Shown here one piece after another: positions 42,772-51,137 of a DNA stretch of 64,000 nucleotides. This DNA comes from Mucilaginibacter sp. Lineage in GTDB: Bacteria; Bacteroidota; Bacteroidia; Sphingobacteriales; Sphingobacteriaceae. The translations under genes were made by a program, and so were the position numbers. Location: NCBI RefSeq assembly GCF_028288225.1, contig NZ_JAQBOC010000057.1:62001-126000 (forward strand), read 5' to 3'. Under the pieces are notes generated by a model. The model searched no databases and was not told the origin of the DNA. It was given only the letters and a program-made list of their open reading frames with translations. Numbering within the stretch: the stretch's first letter is position 1; the number at the start of each line of letters is the position of its first letter.

Positions 42772-42932
42772 TGGTATTATTAGGATGTCTTACTTAATTG
42801 CTGCAGATTAAAGTTATATAATTTGATCCTTCAAAAATACATTTAAAAACATGTGAAATCATCCTTTCTTCGGTGGGACTTCCGGATAAGAAAAACGGGG
42901 GCATAATACAATTACAAAACCCCTTAAAACAA

Positions 42933-42962
42933 GTAAAGCCCCTGATGGGCAGGGGCCTTTAC
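42933..42962 (+). other. Strong hairpin, possible leader RNA
   Basis: GTAAAGCCCCT, loop GATGGGC and AGGGGCCTTTAC form a stem of eleven pairs with one bulged C. It is followed by ACCAATTATAAACCTAAATT and then an ATG. No T-run follows immediately, so it is more like a leader or small RNA element than a terminator. Confidence 0.5.
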
Positions 42963-42984
42963 TAACCAATTATAAACCTAAATT

Positions 42985-43071
42985 ATGAGAAGACTTTTTA
43001 ATATTTTATTATGGTGTAAAAGTAACACTATCTTTTTATATAAATCGAATTTATTTGTAACTTTTTTGTGA
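42985..43071 (+). CDS. Possible 28-residue leader peptide
   Basis: ATG 42985 opens MRRLFNILLWCKSNTIFLYK and stops at TGA 43069-43071. It begins 22 bases after the hairpin. The peptide is hydrophobic and basic. Whether it is translated is unknown. Confidence 0.25.
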   Translation: MRRLFNILLWCKSNTIFLYKSNLFVTFL

Positions 43072-43571
43072 AAAACACATTTGCTGCTATTCGATTGACA
43101 AAAATACAAACATTTTGTTAAAAATATAATAATTTGCAAAAAAAGATTTAAATTATTTATCTATTACCAACATATGTCAATTTTAACCAATAAAAACTAT
43201 ATTTATTTCATGTTAAAAATATTTTTCTCTAATTTTTTTCAAAATTTTTGATAAAAACTTTCCTATTTTTTATCAAAAAAAGCAAATAGCGAATATTAGT
43301 CTCTAAATATAGAGGCTAAATATAAATTTTATTGCTTTTTATTGCCGCAAATTGTAAAATATCTGTCAATTAGGTTAAAAAATTGAAATCATTCCAGATT
43401 TAACGATAAAAATTTTTAATAATTGTGCCCGGTCACCTATATTTAAATTTCAATAACAGGGTTCTCCATTAAAAATTCCTTGAATTTGTATCATGAGTTA
43501 AAAAATTGCACAAATCAAACATCATTTTAAAAATGCCTTATCACTTTTGCGGATAATTTTTATAATTACAA

Positions 43572-44777
43572 ATGAATAACAGTGTCGCCCCTAAAAAACA
43601 CCCTGAATTAACGTCATTAACATTGTGGATAATGACTATTGCAACTGGCCTAGTTGTGGCTAATTTATATTACAACCAACCCTTGCTTGAAGATATTGCC
43701 CGTACTTACCATACATCCAGGGCAAAAGCCGGCCAGGTATCTGTACTTACACAAATAGGCTATGCTACAGGATTGTTTTTCCTTGCTCCGCTTGCCGATA
43801 TGGTAAAGCGTAAGCGCTTAATGGTAATTGTTTTTGCTTTTATCATAATATCCCTTTTACTAACTGCCATGGCGCCCACCATTAATATATTGATTTTTGC
43901 CAGCTTCCTAATAGGTGCAACGTCTATGATCCCTCAAATATTGGTGCCCATGGCTGCACACCTGGCCAAACCCAATGAGCGGGGTAAAAAGATTGGCGTT
44001 ATTATGAGCGGCTTGTTGATAGGCATACTGCTATCGCGTACATTTAGCGGTTATATTGGTGAGTATTTTGGATGGCGGGCAGTGTTTTATACAGCAGCCG
44101 GCATAATGCTGTTGATGTGGCTGATGGTGGGATTATTTTTGCCCGAGGTTGAGCCTGATTATAAAGGCACCTACAAACAATTGATGGCATCGCTTGCCCA
44201 CCTTGTTAAGCACGAACCTAAATTAAGGCTTGCCGCATTGCGTGGGGCGCTGTGCTTTGCGTGCTTCAGCGCTTTTTGGACAACCATAGTATTTTTATTA
44301 AAGCAAAATTTTAATATGGGCAGCAGTGTAGCCGGCGAGTTTGGCCTGGTTGGTGCTTTTGGTGCAATTGCTGCTGGCCTGATGGGTCGTTTAAGCGATA
44401 AAATGGATGCCTACAAATTATCTGGCTTTACTTTGTTGCTTATCCTTATCTCGTTTATTGTTTTCATTTTTTCGGCACATAGCATAGCCGGTTTAATTAT
44501 CGGGGTGATTATAATGGACATGGGCGTACAGGCAACGCATATTTCAAATCAATCAATAATTTTTACTTTAAAGCCTGAGGCGCGTAACCGTATTAACACC
44601 ATTTATATGGTCACTTATTTTATTGGCGGATCAGTGGGAACTTTCTTTGCAACCCAGCTGTGGAAAAATTATCAATGGAATGGCGTATGTATTACGGGGA
44701 TCACAATATCTGTGATAACACTTGTTATACATTTTCTCAATCATCCTAAACCTGTGAATAAAGCAGTAAGCGTATAG
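43572..44777 (+). CDS. MFS transporter
   Basis: A 401-residue inner-membrane protein with twelve hydrophobic segments. The loop 2-3 motif is PLADMVKRKRLMVI (about residues 73-86), the first-half helix 4-5 region is GATSMIPQILVPMAAHLA, and a matching loop GRLSDKMDAYK is found in the second half. It belongs to the drug/sugar efflux-like group; the substrate is unknown. No regulator is adjacent. Confidence 0.93.
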   Translation: MNNSVAPKKHPELTSLTLWIMTIATGLVVANLYYNQPLLEDIARTYHTSRAKAGQVSVLTQIGYATGLFFLAPLADMVKRKRLMVIVFAFIIISLLLTAMAPTINILIFASFLIGATSMIPQILVPMAAHLAKPNERGKKIGVIMSGLLIGILLSRTFSGYIGEYFGWRAVFYTAAGIMLLMWLMVGLFLPEVEPDYKGTYKQLMASLAHLVKHEPKLRLAALRGALCFACFSAFWTTIVFLLKQNFNMGSSVAGEFGLVGAFGAIAAGLMGRLSDKMDAYKLSGFTLLLILISFIVFIFSAHSIAGLIIGVIIMDMGVQATHISNQSIIFTLKPEARNRINTIYMVTYFIGGSVGTFFATQLWKNYQWNGVCITGITISVITLVIHFLNHPKPVNKAVSV

Positions 44778-44970
44778 TTTTTTGGTTACTGTATACAACA
44801 ACTGTACTAAAATTTCATACACTAAACTATACAAACCGCAGTTTTTACTTAAAGATGTTTTCGTTAATTACATCTGAATATCACCATGTTGTAAAATAAA
44901 ATTGATTTAAGGATGATCAATCTTTGCCTTATTTAAAACTTTGGCACTGATTTGGAACAATACAAATCAA

Positions 44971-45180
44971 ATGCAATACAGGATGGAACCCGACAGTAAA
45001 AAGAATCGTGAAAGCGAAGAAAAAGAAGAAGAAAAAGAATGGGAAAACCCTGTTGATCCAGCTATGACTTCGGATGAGCGGGATAAAGAACAACTGTTAA
45101 GGCAATATAAAGAAGCCAAACGCAGGAAAGATAATTTGACTGAGAACCAGGAAGACAAACCTAAAAAACAAACTAAATAG
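44971..45180 (+). CDS. Small highly charged protein
   Basis: A 69-residue protein, hydrophilic throughout, with an acidic/basic block (ESEEKEEEKEWENPVDPAMT) and a Lys-rich end (KPKKQTK). It is predicted to be disordered or helical and has no signal. ATG 44971 was chosen; ATG 44983 is also possible, and a TTG lies further upstream. No family is recognised. Confidence 0.55.
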   Translation: MQYRMEPDSKKNRESEEKEEEKEWENPVDPAMTSDERDKEQLLRQYKEAKRRKDNLTENQEDKPKKQTK

Positions 45181-45205
45181 CTATTAACCAAAAGATCATT
45201 TACCT

Positions 45206-45367
45206 ATGAAAACTTATAAAAAAACTGCAGCAAGTAAATTATTAGCAAAGTTTGACAATGAATTAATGAATTTATTAGCAAACGATTTGAACTCATTTAT
45301 GTCGAGAAATCCATTTTTAATGAGCAAGAAACAGGCCGTGATACAATCAACCTTGTCCGTGGCCTGA
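45206..45367 (+). CDS. Small hypothetical protein, 53 residues
   Basis: Reads MKTYKKTAASKLLAKFDNEL and ends QAVIQSTLSVA. It is probably helical and slightly basic, with no membrane segment. The start context ACCTATGAAAAC recurs at 45408-45419 ahead of an 18-codon frame that runs into the terminator. Confidence 0.45.
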   Translation: MKTYKKTAASKLLAKFDNELMNLLANDLNSFMSRNPFLMSKKQAVIQSTLSVA

Positions 45368-45425
45368 CCCATCATATATCTATCTGTCAAAAAATAATTA
45401 AACCATTACCTATGAAAACGATAGA

Positions 45426-45455
45426 GCTTTGCAATTTGCAGGGCTTTATTTTTTT
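45426..45455 (+). terminator. Terminator of the rightward small genes
   Basis: GCTTTGCA, loop ATT and TGCAGGGC pair over eight positions (two G-U), followed by TTTATTTTTTT. It overlaps the 3' end of lpxB, which runs the other way. Confidence 0.65.
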
Positions 45456-46558
45456 GTGGTGTATTTGATTATCAACGCCGCGGTTTTTGCAGAAGCGCCG
45501 GGCGTCCCCATTTTCTCATCGAGCTCGTCATAATCGCTCATCATTCTGCCATGGTAATTTTTATTATTTATGATCATATTCAGTTCAGCGGTTATATTTT
45601 CCACGGAACAATCCTGCTGGATCAATTCTTTTACAACCAGCTTATTCATTATCAGGTTCACCAGCGAGATAAATTTTATTTTAACCACCATCCGGGCAAT
45701 ACCAATAGATATGGGATGGCCTTTATAAACAACTATCTGCGGTACATTAAATAAAGCTGTTTCCAAAGTCGCCGTTCCGGAGGCCACAATTGCAGCTTCT
45801 GAATTACTCAGCAGATCATAAGTGGCATTAAATAAAACAGGGATATTTTTTCCGCCGGTGAATTGATCATAATACTGCTGATTAAATGATGGAGCTCCCG
45901 CAATTACAAACTGATGATCCGGAAACTGTTCTGTTACACCCAGCATTTCGGGCAATAAACGGCTAATCTCCTGCTTGCGGCTGCCGGGGAGCAAAGCAAT
46001 GATCTTTTTTGCAGACAGCTTGTTATTTATGATAAAGTTTTCATCGGGTTTAAAGGCAGCAACCGCATCAAGCAAGGGATTGCCAACATAATCAACCTCC
46101 ATCCCCCACGCCTTGTAAAAATCAACCTCGAAAGGGAGAATACAAAACAGGTGGTCGACTATCCGCTTTATTTTAAGCACGCGTTTTTGGTTCCAGGCCC
46201 AAACTTTTGGTGAAATATAGTAGCAAACCAGCAGGTTATTATTTTTGGCGAATTCTGCAATTTTTAAATTAAAGCCGGGAAAATCAATCAGTATCAAAAC
46301 ATCCGGCTGCCAGGCGGCAATGTCTTCTTTACAAAACTTTAGGTTTTTTAAAATAGTGTTTAAGTTAAGCAACACCTCAATAAAACCCATAAAGGCCATA
46401 TCCGCGTAATGCTTTACCAATGTACCACCTTCGTTCAGCATCAGGTCTCCACCAAAAAAACGGAACTCTGCCTGTTCATCGCGCTCTTTTAAGGCTTTCA
46501 TCAAATTAGCCCCGTGCAAATCGCCTGAAGCTTCGCCGGCCACCAGGTAATATTTCAT
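45446..46558 (-). CDS. lpxB: Lipid-A-disaccharide synthase
   Basis: Glycosyltransferase that joins UDP-2,3-diacylglucosamine and lipid X into the lipid A disaccharide at the inner membrane. The 370-residue protein has normal length, with VAGEASGDLHGANLM at the start, LIDFPGFNLKIAEFAKN, YYISPKVWAWNQKRV, and LPGSRKQEISRLLPEML at about residues 190-206. The start codon overlaps the stop of a small membrane protein gene by four bases. surE lies just beyond, giving a surE - membrane protein - lpxB operon. Confidence 0.96.
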   Translation of the reverse strand: MKYYLVAGEASGDLHGANLMKALKERDEQAEFRFFGGDLMLNEGGTLVKHYADMAFMGFIEVLLNLNTILKNLKFCKEDIAAWQPDVLILIDFPGFNLKIAEFAKNNNLLVCYYISPKVWAWNQKRVLKIKRIVDHLFCILPFEVDFYKAWGMEVDYVGNPLLDAVAAFKPDENFIINNKLSAKKIIALLPGSRKQEISRLLPEMLGVTEQFPDHQFVIAGAPSFNQQYYDQFTGGKNIPVLFNATYDLLSNSEAAIVASGTATLETALFNVPQIVVYKGHPISIGIARMVVKIKFISLVNLIMNKLVVKELIQQDCSVENITAELNMIINNKNYHGRMMSDYDELDEKMGTPGASAKTAALIIKYTTKK

Positions 46559-46818
46559 CGCAGATGAACTTTAAAGATGAATACCAGCAGCATAATTATA
46601 AAAGTAGCGAGCATGATCCCACGGGCCGTTTGATCAAGTTCCTTTTTCAGGATAATCCGCATCATTATCAAATTTAAAGCAATGGCTATAAAATAAGGTA
46701 ACGCCGGACGGTTGATGATCTCCACATTGGTTTTTAATAAATAAGCAACTGCCAGTGCAATAGCAGGAAATATAAGTGCAGCTAAAATGCCGGTGATGAA
46801 ACTGTTTTTGTTTAGCAT
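46555..46818 (-). CDS. Small membrane protein between surE and lpxB
   Basis: An 87-residue protein with three hydrophobic helices (about residues 8-27, 38-53 and 65-83). No catalytic motif is seen. It starts 3 bases after the surE stop codon and overlaps lpxB by four bases, so it belongs to the same operon. Function is unknown; a link to envelope lipid synthesis is only suggested by its place. Confidence 0.85.
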   Translation of the reverse strand: MLNKNSFITGILAALIFPAIALAVAYLLKTNVEIINRPALPYFIAIALNLIMMRIILKKELDQTARGIMLATFIIMLLVFIFKVHLR

Positions 46819-46821
46819 AAC

Positions 46822-47595
46822 TTATACATTAAACTTCCATCCGTTTAAAACCTGTATGGCATGATGTGCAGTCATATCAAACTGAACCGGCACCACTGAT
46901 GCATAGTTATGTTCCAGCGCCCAAACATCGGTGTCCTCGCCATTATCACTGGTTTGGAAAACACCGGTGAGCCAGTAGTAAGGGCGGTTATGCGGATCCA
47001 TCCTTTCGTCAAATTCCTCGGCCCATTTGGCATTTGCCTGGCGGCTGATCTTTATCCCCTTTATATTGCTACCAGCCGGAAAGTTTACGTTTAATAAAGT
47101 GGCGGTAGGCAAACCGTGCTCTAAAACCTGCAAAGCTATTTCCTTTACATATTTTAAGCAGTGCGAAAAATCAGCCTGTAAAGTGTAATCATCCAATGAA
47201 AACCCGATAGACGGAATACTTTCAATAGCCCCTTCAACAGCTGCCGACATAGTACCGGAGTATAGTATATTGATAGAATTATTTAAACCATGATTAATTC
47301 CCGAAACACACAGGTCCGGTTTTTTCCCCTTAAAGATCTTATTTACCGCAAGTTTAACACAATCAACAGGCGTGCCTGAGCAGCGGTACATTTCAACCCC
47401 TTCGTAAATATCAACCTGGTCTAACCGTAATGGCTTACCAATGGTAATGGCATGCCCCATACCCGACTGCGGGCTATCCGGCGCAACTACTACAACCCGG
47501 CCTATCTCCGCCATCGTATCCATTAAAGCTTTTATGCCGGGGGCAGTTATCCCGTCGTCGTTTACAACAAGTATGGTGGGCTTGGATTTTTTCAT
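46822..47595 (-). CDS. surE: 5'/3'-nucleotidase SurE
   Basis: Metal-dependent nucleoside monophosphatase, 257 residues. The N-terminal metal motif is ILVVNDDGITAPGI (both Asp are ligands). Further on are SGMGHAIT (the Ser ligand), CSGTPVDCVKLAV, and VSGINHGLNNS with the catalytic Asn. The start ATG 47595 (MKKSKPT) is preferred because the 32 upstream codons would be intergenic DNA. It is first in the operon with the small membrane protein and lpxB. Confidence 0.95.
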   Translation of the reverse strand: MKKSKPTILVVNDDGITAPGIKALMDTMAEIGRVVVVAPDSPQSGMGHAITIGKPLRLDQVDIYEGVEMYRCSGTPVDCVKLAVNKIFKGKKPDLCVSGINHGLNNSINILYSGTMSAAVEGAIESIPSIGFSLDDYTLQADFSHCLKYVKEIALQVLEHGLPTATLLNVNFPAGSNIKGIKISRQANAKWAEEFDERMDPHNRPYYWLTGVFQTSDNGEDTDVWALEHNYASVVPVQFDMTAHHAIQVLNGWKFNV

Positions 47596-47622
47596 CGGCA
47601 CAAAATTAGTTATATTTAACTT

Positions 47623-47775
47623 ATGGTACCCGATGAAAAGAACGTTACACTTGATGAATATATGCGAATGCCAGTTGGTGCGCCATATCAATATTTAAAT
47701 GGCCGCTTGATTAATTGGCCTTCACAGTCAACAAAAGGTATAATAGATGCCATATTAAGTTATATGGATGTATAA
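47623..47775 (+). pseudogene. N-terminal fragment of a Uma2/DUF820-like protein
   Basis: Fifty codons reading MVPDEKNVTLDEYMRMPVGA, then PYQYLNGRLINWPSQS. The pattern TLDEYxxMPxGAPYQxLNGxLI is the start of Uma2 (DUF820) proteins, which have a PD-(D/E)XK nuclease-like fold and about 190 residues. The remainder is absent. It lies between surE and csbD and starts 27 bases from the surE start codon. Confidence 0.5.
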
Positions 47776-47797
47776 ACAAAAACACGTTAAAAAGCAA

Positions 47798-47831
47798 AAA
47801 GCCACCTCCTAAAATAAGAGGCGGCTTTTGC
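47798..47831 (-). terminator. Terminator of the CsbD-family gene
   Basis: On the minus strand GCCGCCTC and GAGGTGGC pair (one G-U) around a nine-base loop, with further pairing of AGCAAAA and TTTTTGCT outside and more T beyond. It lies just after the csbD-like stop codon. Confidence 0.75.
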
Positions 47832-47841
47832 TTACAAATTT

Positions 47842-48027
47842 CTATAAACTATTAAGCCACTTTATGAGCTCATCCCGGGTTTTTCCCGTCTTTTCCTGAA
47901 GCTTCCCTAATGTTTCATCGTCCTTGCCTTCTTCGTATGCCAGGTCGTCATCAGTAAGGTCGCCATAGGCTTGTTTTATTTTACCCTTCAACTCGTTCCA
48001 ACTGCCTTTTAATTCTAATTTGTCCAT
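47842..48027 (-). CDS. CsbD-family stress protein
   Basis: A 61-residue hydrophilic protein. MDKLELKGSWNELKGKIKQA, then YGDLTDDDL and GKLQEKTGKTRDE, is the complete CsbD pattern. Members are general stress proteins of unknown mechanism. It has its own terminator. Confidence 0.93.
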   Translation of the reverse strand: MDKLELKGSWNELKGKIKQAYGDLTDDDLAYEEGKDDETLGKLQEKTGKTRDELIKWLNSL

Positions 48028-48131
48028 GATGTTTTTATTTAGATGTATGGTTAGATAACATCTGTTACATCATTTTGGTTTCTACTAATTACTTCGGCTA
48101 TGATCTATGAACCATCAACTATAAACTTCCC

Positions 48132-50045
48132 CTACAACGCTCCCGCCTTTATCTCGTCCACCACACCAGGGTCAAGCAATGTGGAAGTGTCTCCCATATT
48201 ACTGGTATCCCCTTCGGCAATCTTGCGTAAAATACGGCGCATTATTTTGCCTGAGCGTGTTTTAGGTAATCCGCTTACAAACTGGATCTTATCCGGCTTG
48301 GCAATAGCGCCTATAATGCGGGATACCGTCATGATGATATCTTTACGGGCAAGTTCTTCATCCCCATGCTGATTAGGGCAAACCACAAAGGCGTATACCC
48401 CCTGACCCTTAATATCATGCGGATAACCAACAACCGCCGATTCAACCACGCTGCTGTGCATATTTATAGCATTCTCTACTTCGGCAGTACCAATGCGGTG
48501 ACCGGATACATTCAGCACATCGTCAACCCTGCCGGTTATCCGGTAATACCCATCATCATCGCGCAGACAGCCATCGCCGGTAAAATATAGATTTTCGTAA
48601 GTAGCAAAGTAAGTTGTGCGGCAACGCTCATGATCGCCATAAGTAGTGCGTAACATGCCGGGCCATGGGAAACGGATGCACAGGTTGCCGCTCACGCCAT
48701 TGCCTTCAATAATTTTACCATTTTCATCAACCAAAACAGGCTGTATGCCAGGTAAAGGCAATGTAGCATAGCCCGGTTTTGTTGGGGTGATGCCCGCAAT
48801 TGGCGAAATCATAAACCCGCCGGTTTCAGTTTGCCACCAGGTATCAACAATTGGGCATTTACCAAGTCCTATTTTTTCATCAAACCAATGCCAGGCCTCT
48901 TCGTTAATAGGTTCTCCTACCGATCCTAATTTTTTTAATGAGCTGAAATTTTTCCCTTTTAATACATCGTCGCCAAAGCTCATTAATGACCGGATAGCTG
49001 TAGGGGCGGTATATAATATGTTTACTTCGTACTTTTCAACAATATCCCAAAAACGGCCCGGGGTTGGCCATGAAGGAATTCCTTCGAACATTACCGTAGT
49101 TGCCCCCTGGCTTAAAGGACCGTACGCTATATAGGAATGCCCGGTTATCCAGCCAATATCAGCTGTGCAAAAATAAACCTCGCCAGGCTCATATTGAAAC
49201 GCATTGGCAAATGTATAGCCGGTATAAACCATATATCCGCCACAGGTATGCACTACGCCTTTTGGCTTGCCTGTTGAACCTGATGTATAAAGAATGAAAA
49301 GCATATCCTCGGCATCCATCACTTCGGGTGGGCATTCCAAATTTCCCAGGGTTTCAATTTTTTGTATTTCGTCTTCCCACCAAACATCACGTCCCTTTAT
49401 CATCGAAACCGGTGTACGGCTACGCGTCAGTACAATAACTTTCTCAACCGTTGGGCATTGTACCAGGGCATCATCAATAATACTTTTTAACGGAATGGCT
49501 TTGTTACCACGAAAACCACCGTCGGCGGTAATAACCAACTTGCAGGTGGCGTCATTTATCCTGTCGGCAATTGACTGTGCAGAGAATCCGCCAAATACTA
49601 CAGAATGGATAGCCCCTATGCGGGCACATGCCAATACTGCAATTGCCAGCTCGGGTACCATAGGCATGTAGATACAGATCCTGTCGCCTTTTTTCGCGCC
49701 GTTGTTTTTTAGTACGTTGGCAAACTGGCAAACTTTATCATATAGTTGCTGATAGGTTAATACCCTGTGGTGTTCCTGCGGATCGTTAGGTTCCCATAAA
49801 ATAGCGGGTTTATCACCCAACGCTTCCAGGTGGCGGTCAAGGCAGTTTTCGGTAATATTAAGCTTTGCACCCTGGAACCATTTGATACTTGGCCCGGTAA
49901 AATTCCATTCAAGTACCTTGTCCCACTTTTTGCGCCACAAAAAATTATTGGCTATGCTTTCCCAAAATTGTTCGGGCTGCTCAACACTTTGCTTGTAAAC
50001 TTCCTTATATTCTTCAAAAGAGGAGACCTTCATTGATGTGTTCAT
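48132..50045 (-). CDS. acs: Acetyl-CoA synthetase
   Basis: AMP-forming acetate-CoA ligase, 637 residues, full length. The ATP-binding loop is YTSGSTGKPKGVVHT at about residues 255-269. WWQTETGGFMIS is the A5 motif, and ITGRVDDVLNVSGHR the hinge. The regulatory Lys is in PKTRSGKIMRR near the end. It activates acetate for the TCA cycle and could work with poxB, which makes acetate. No regulator is adjacent. Confidence 0.96.
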   Translation of the reverse strand: MNTSMKVSSFEEYKEVYKQSVEQPEQFWESIANNFLWRKKWDKVLEWNFTGPSIKWFQGAKLNITENCLDRHLEALGDKPAILWEPNDPQEHHRVLTYQQLYDKVCQFANVLKNNGAKKGDRICIYMPMVPELAIAVLACARIGAIHSVVFGGFSAQSIADRINDATCKLVITADGGFRGNKAIPLKSIIDDALVQCPTVEKVIVLTRSRTPVSMIKGRDVWWEDEIQKIETLGNLECPPEVMDAEDMLFILYTSGSTGKPKGVVHTCGGYMVYTGYTFANAFQYEPGEVYFCTADIGWITGHSYIAYGPLSQGATTVMFEGIPSWPTPGRFWDIVEKYEVNILYTAPTAIRSLMSFGDDVLKGKNFSSLKKLGSVGEPINEEAWHWFDEKIGLGKCPIVDTWWQTETGGFMISPIAGITPTKPGYATLPLPGIQPVLVDENGKIIEGNGVSGNLCIRFPWPGMLRTTYGDHERCRTTYFATYENLYFTGDGCLRDDDGYYRITGRVDDVLNVSGHRIGTAEVENAINMHSSVVESAVVGYPHDIKGQGVYAFVVCPNQHGDEELARKDIIMTVSRIIGAIAKPDKIQFVSGLPKTRSGKIMRRILRKIAEGDTSNMGDTSTLLDPGVVDEIKAGAL

Positions 50046-50201
50046 AGTCTGTGGAATTGGTGGGCGTAAATTACAATTTTCTTCATTATCCAGTAAGTAA
50101 AAAAGAATTTGAAAAATAATTTAAAACAGTATTGCCTATTTCACATAAAATCCTGATATTTGCAAACTCTTTACAAAAAGGGAGAATTAAAAAGATTTGT
50201 C

Positions 50202-50435
50202 ATGTCAAGAATTTGTGATCTAACAGGAAAAGGATCTTTGGTTGGTAATAACGTTTCAAACTCAAACGTTAAAACAAAACGCAGATTTCATCCAAACTTA
50301 AAACTTAAGAAGTTTTATATTCCTGAAGAAGATAAATGGATAACCTTAAAGGTATCTACTTCAGCTGTAAAAACTATCAGCAAAAATGGTATAACTGCTT
50401 GTATCAATAAATTTGTAAAAAAAGGATATATATAG
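50202..50435 (+). CDS. rpmB: 50S ribosomal protein L28
   Basis: A 77-residue ribosomal protein starting MSRICDLTGKGSLVGNNVSN at ATG 50202; a frame further upstream adds 14 unlikely residues. It has the family pattern of TKRRFHPNLK and the zinc-free form. First gene of the rpmB-rpmG-DUF4295 cluster typical of Bacteroidetes. Confidence 0.97.
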   Translation: MSRICDLTGKGSLVGNNVSNSNVKTKRRFHPNLKLKKFYIPEEDKWITLKVSTSAVKTISKNGITACINKFVKKGYI

Positions 50436-50442
50436 TAGTTGA

Positions 50443-50530
50443 TTAGGTTGAATGGTTGATTAAGTTGATTGGGTTTAAATCCTTGCAACTATGCTAATCA
50501 CTAATTCACTAATTCGCTAACTCAATAAAT
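50443..50530. repeat. Word repeats between rpmB and rpmG
   Basis: GGTTGATTAAGTTGATTGGG-type words (50443-50475) are followed by AATCACTAATTCACTAATTC and GCTAACTC (50498-50523). The same pair of word types, in the same order, occupies the next gap (50720-50780). The first is related to the repeat beside nth. Confidence 0.6.
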
Positions 50531-50536
50531 AAAAAG

Positions 50537-50719
50537 ATGGCTAAGAAAGGCAATAGAGTTCAGGTAATTTTAGAATGCACCGAGCATAAAACAAGCGGCA
50601 TGCCTGGTATGTCTCGTTATATTACCACTAAGAACAAGAAAAATACAACAGAAAGACTGGAAATGAAGAAATTCAACCCGGTTTTAAGAAAAGTAACTGT
50701 TCATAAAGAAATTAAGTAA
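50537..50719 (+). CDS. rpmG: 50S ribosomal protein L33
   Basis: A 60-residue ribosomal protein of the large subunit: MAKKGNRVQVILECTEHKTS, then RYITTKNKKNTTERLEMKKF and LRKVTVHKEIK. It is of the type with few zinc-binding cysteines. It is the second gene of the cluster. Confidence 0.97.
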   Translation: MAKKGNRVQVILECTEHKTSGMPGMSRYITTKNKKNTTERLEMKKFNPVLRKVTVHKEIK

Positions 50720-50780
50720 TTGGTTGATTAGCCTGATTAAAAATCACTAATTCACTAAATCGCTAATTCATTAATTAAAA
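50720..50780. repeat. Second copy of the paired word repeats
   Basis: TTGGTTGATTAGCCTGATT (50720-50738) is followed by AATCACTAATTCACTAAATC and GCTAATTC. It repeats the two-part structure found after rpmB. Confidence 0.6.
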
Positions 50781-50784
50781 AGAC

Positions 50785-50946
50785 ATGGCAAAGAAAGTAG
50801 TTGCAACGCTAAAAGTAGCTGGTAAAGGCAAAGAATATTCAAAAGTTATAACAATGGCTAAGTCACCACGTACTGGTGCTTATTCATTTAAAGAGCAGAT
50901 CGTGGCTAACGACTTCGTTAAGGATGCGATAGCTGGAAAATTATAA
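50785..50946 (+). CDS. DUF4295 small protein, probably ribosome-associated
   Basis: A 53-residue basic protein: MAKKVVATLKVAGKGKEYSK, then MAKSPRTGAYSFKEQIV and KDAIAGKL. This matches DUF4295, a small Bacteroidetes-specific protein invariably placed next to rpmG. A role in the ribosome is inferred from its position and charge. A terminator follows at 50969. Confidence 0.93.
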   Translation: MAKKVVATLKVAGKGKEYSKVITMAKSPRTGAYSFKEQIVANDFVKDAIAGKL

Positions 50947-50968
50947 CGGTAATTTTTGATCAAAATAT

Positions 50969-51002
50969 AAAAGCCATCTTGTTTATACGGGAAGGCTTTT
51001 TT
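50969..51002 (+). terminator. Terminator of the rpmB-rpmG-DUF4295 cluster
   Basis: AAAAGCC and GGCTTTT form a seven-pair stem with an 18-base loop containing further weak pairing, followed by TT. Confidence 0.5.
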
Positions 51003-51007
51003 GTTGA

Positions 51008-51137
51008 TGTGCAGATGCGTGGATGTGAAGATATGCGAATTATGAAATAAAACATTCATCCGCACATCTAAAATCTGCACATTTGCACATTAATTTTATC
51101 CGCACATTTGCATATCTGCACATTTGCACATTAAAAT
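51008..51137. repeat. GCACATTTGCACAT word repeat before ftsY
   Basis: The left part (GATGTGCAGATGCGTGGATG and following) and the right part (ATCTGCACATTTGCACATTA, occurring twice with variations) are roughly complementary. The last copy ends directly at the ftsY start codon. Confidence 0.65.

Larger units (their letters stand above)
42772..43571. other. Long AT-rich intergenic region
   Basis: Eight hundred bases without a recognisable gene. From 42933 there is a hairpin and a possible 28-codon reading frame. Beyond 43080 the sequence is almost entirely A and T with many A/T runs and one weak inverted repeat (AGTCTCT/AGAGGCT near 43300). It separates a core gene from an MFS transporter gene and could hold a promoter and an untranslated RNA. 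Confidence 0.5.

Noticed and set aside
51008..51137. Repeated words before ftsY as a CRISPR array
   Set aside because: The units are too short, not of constant length, have no spacers and no cas genes are near.
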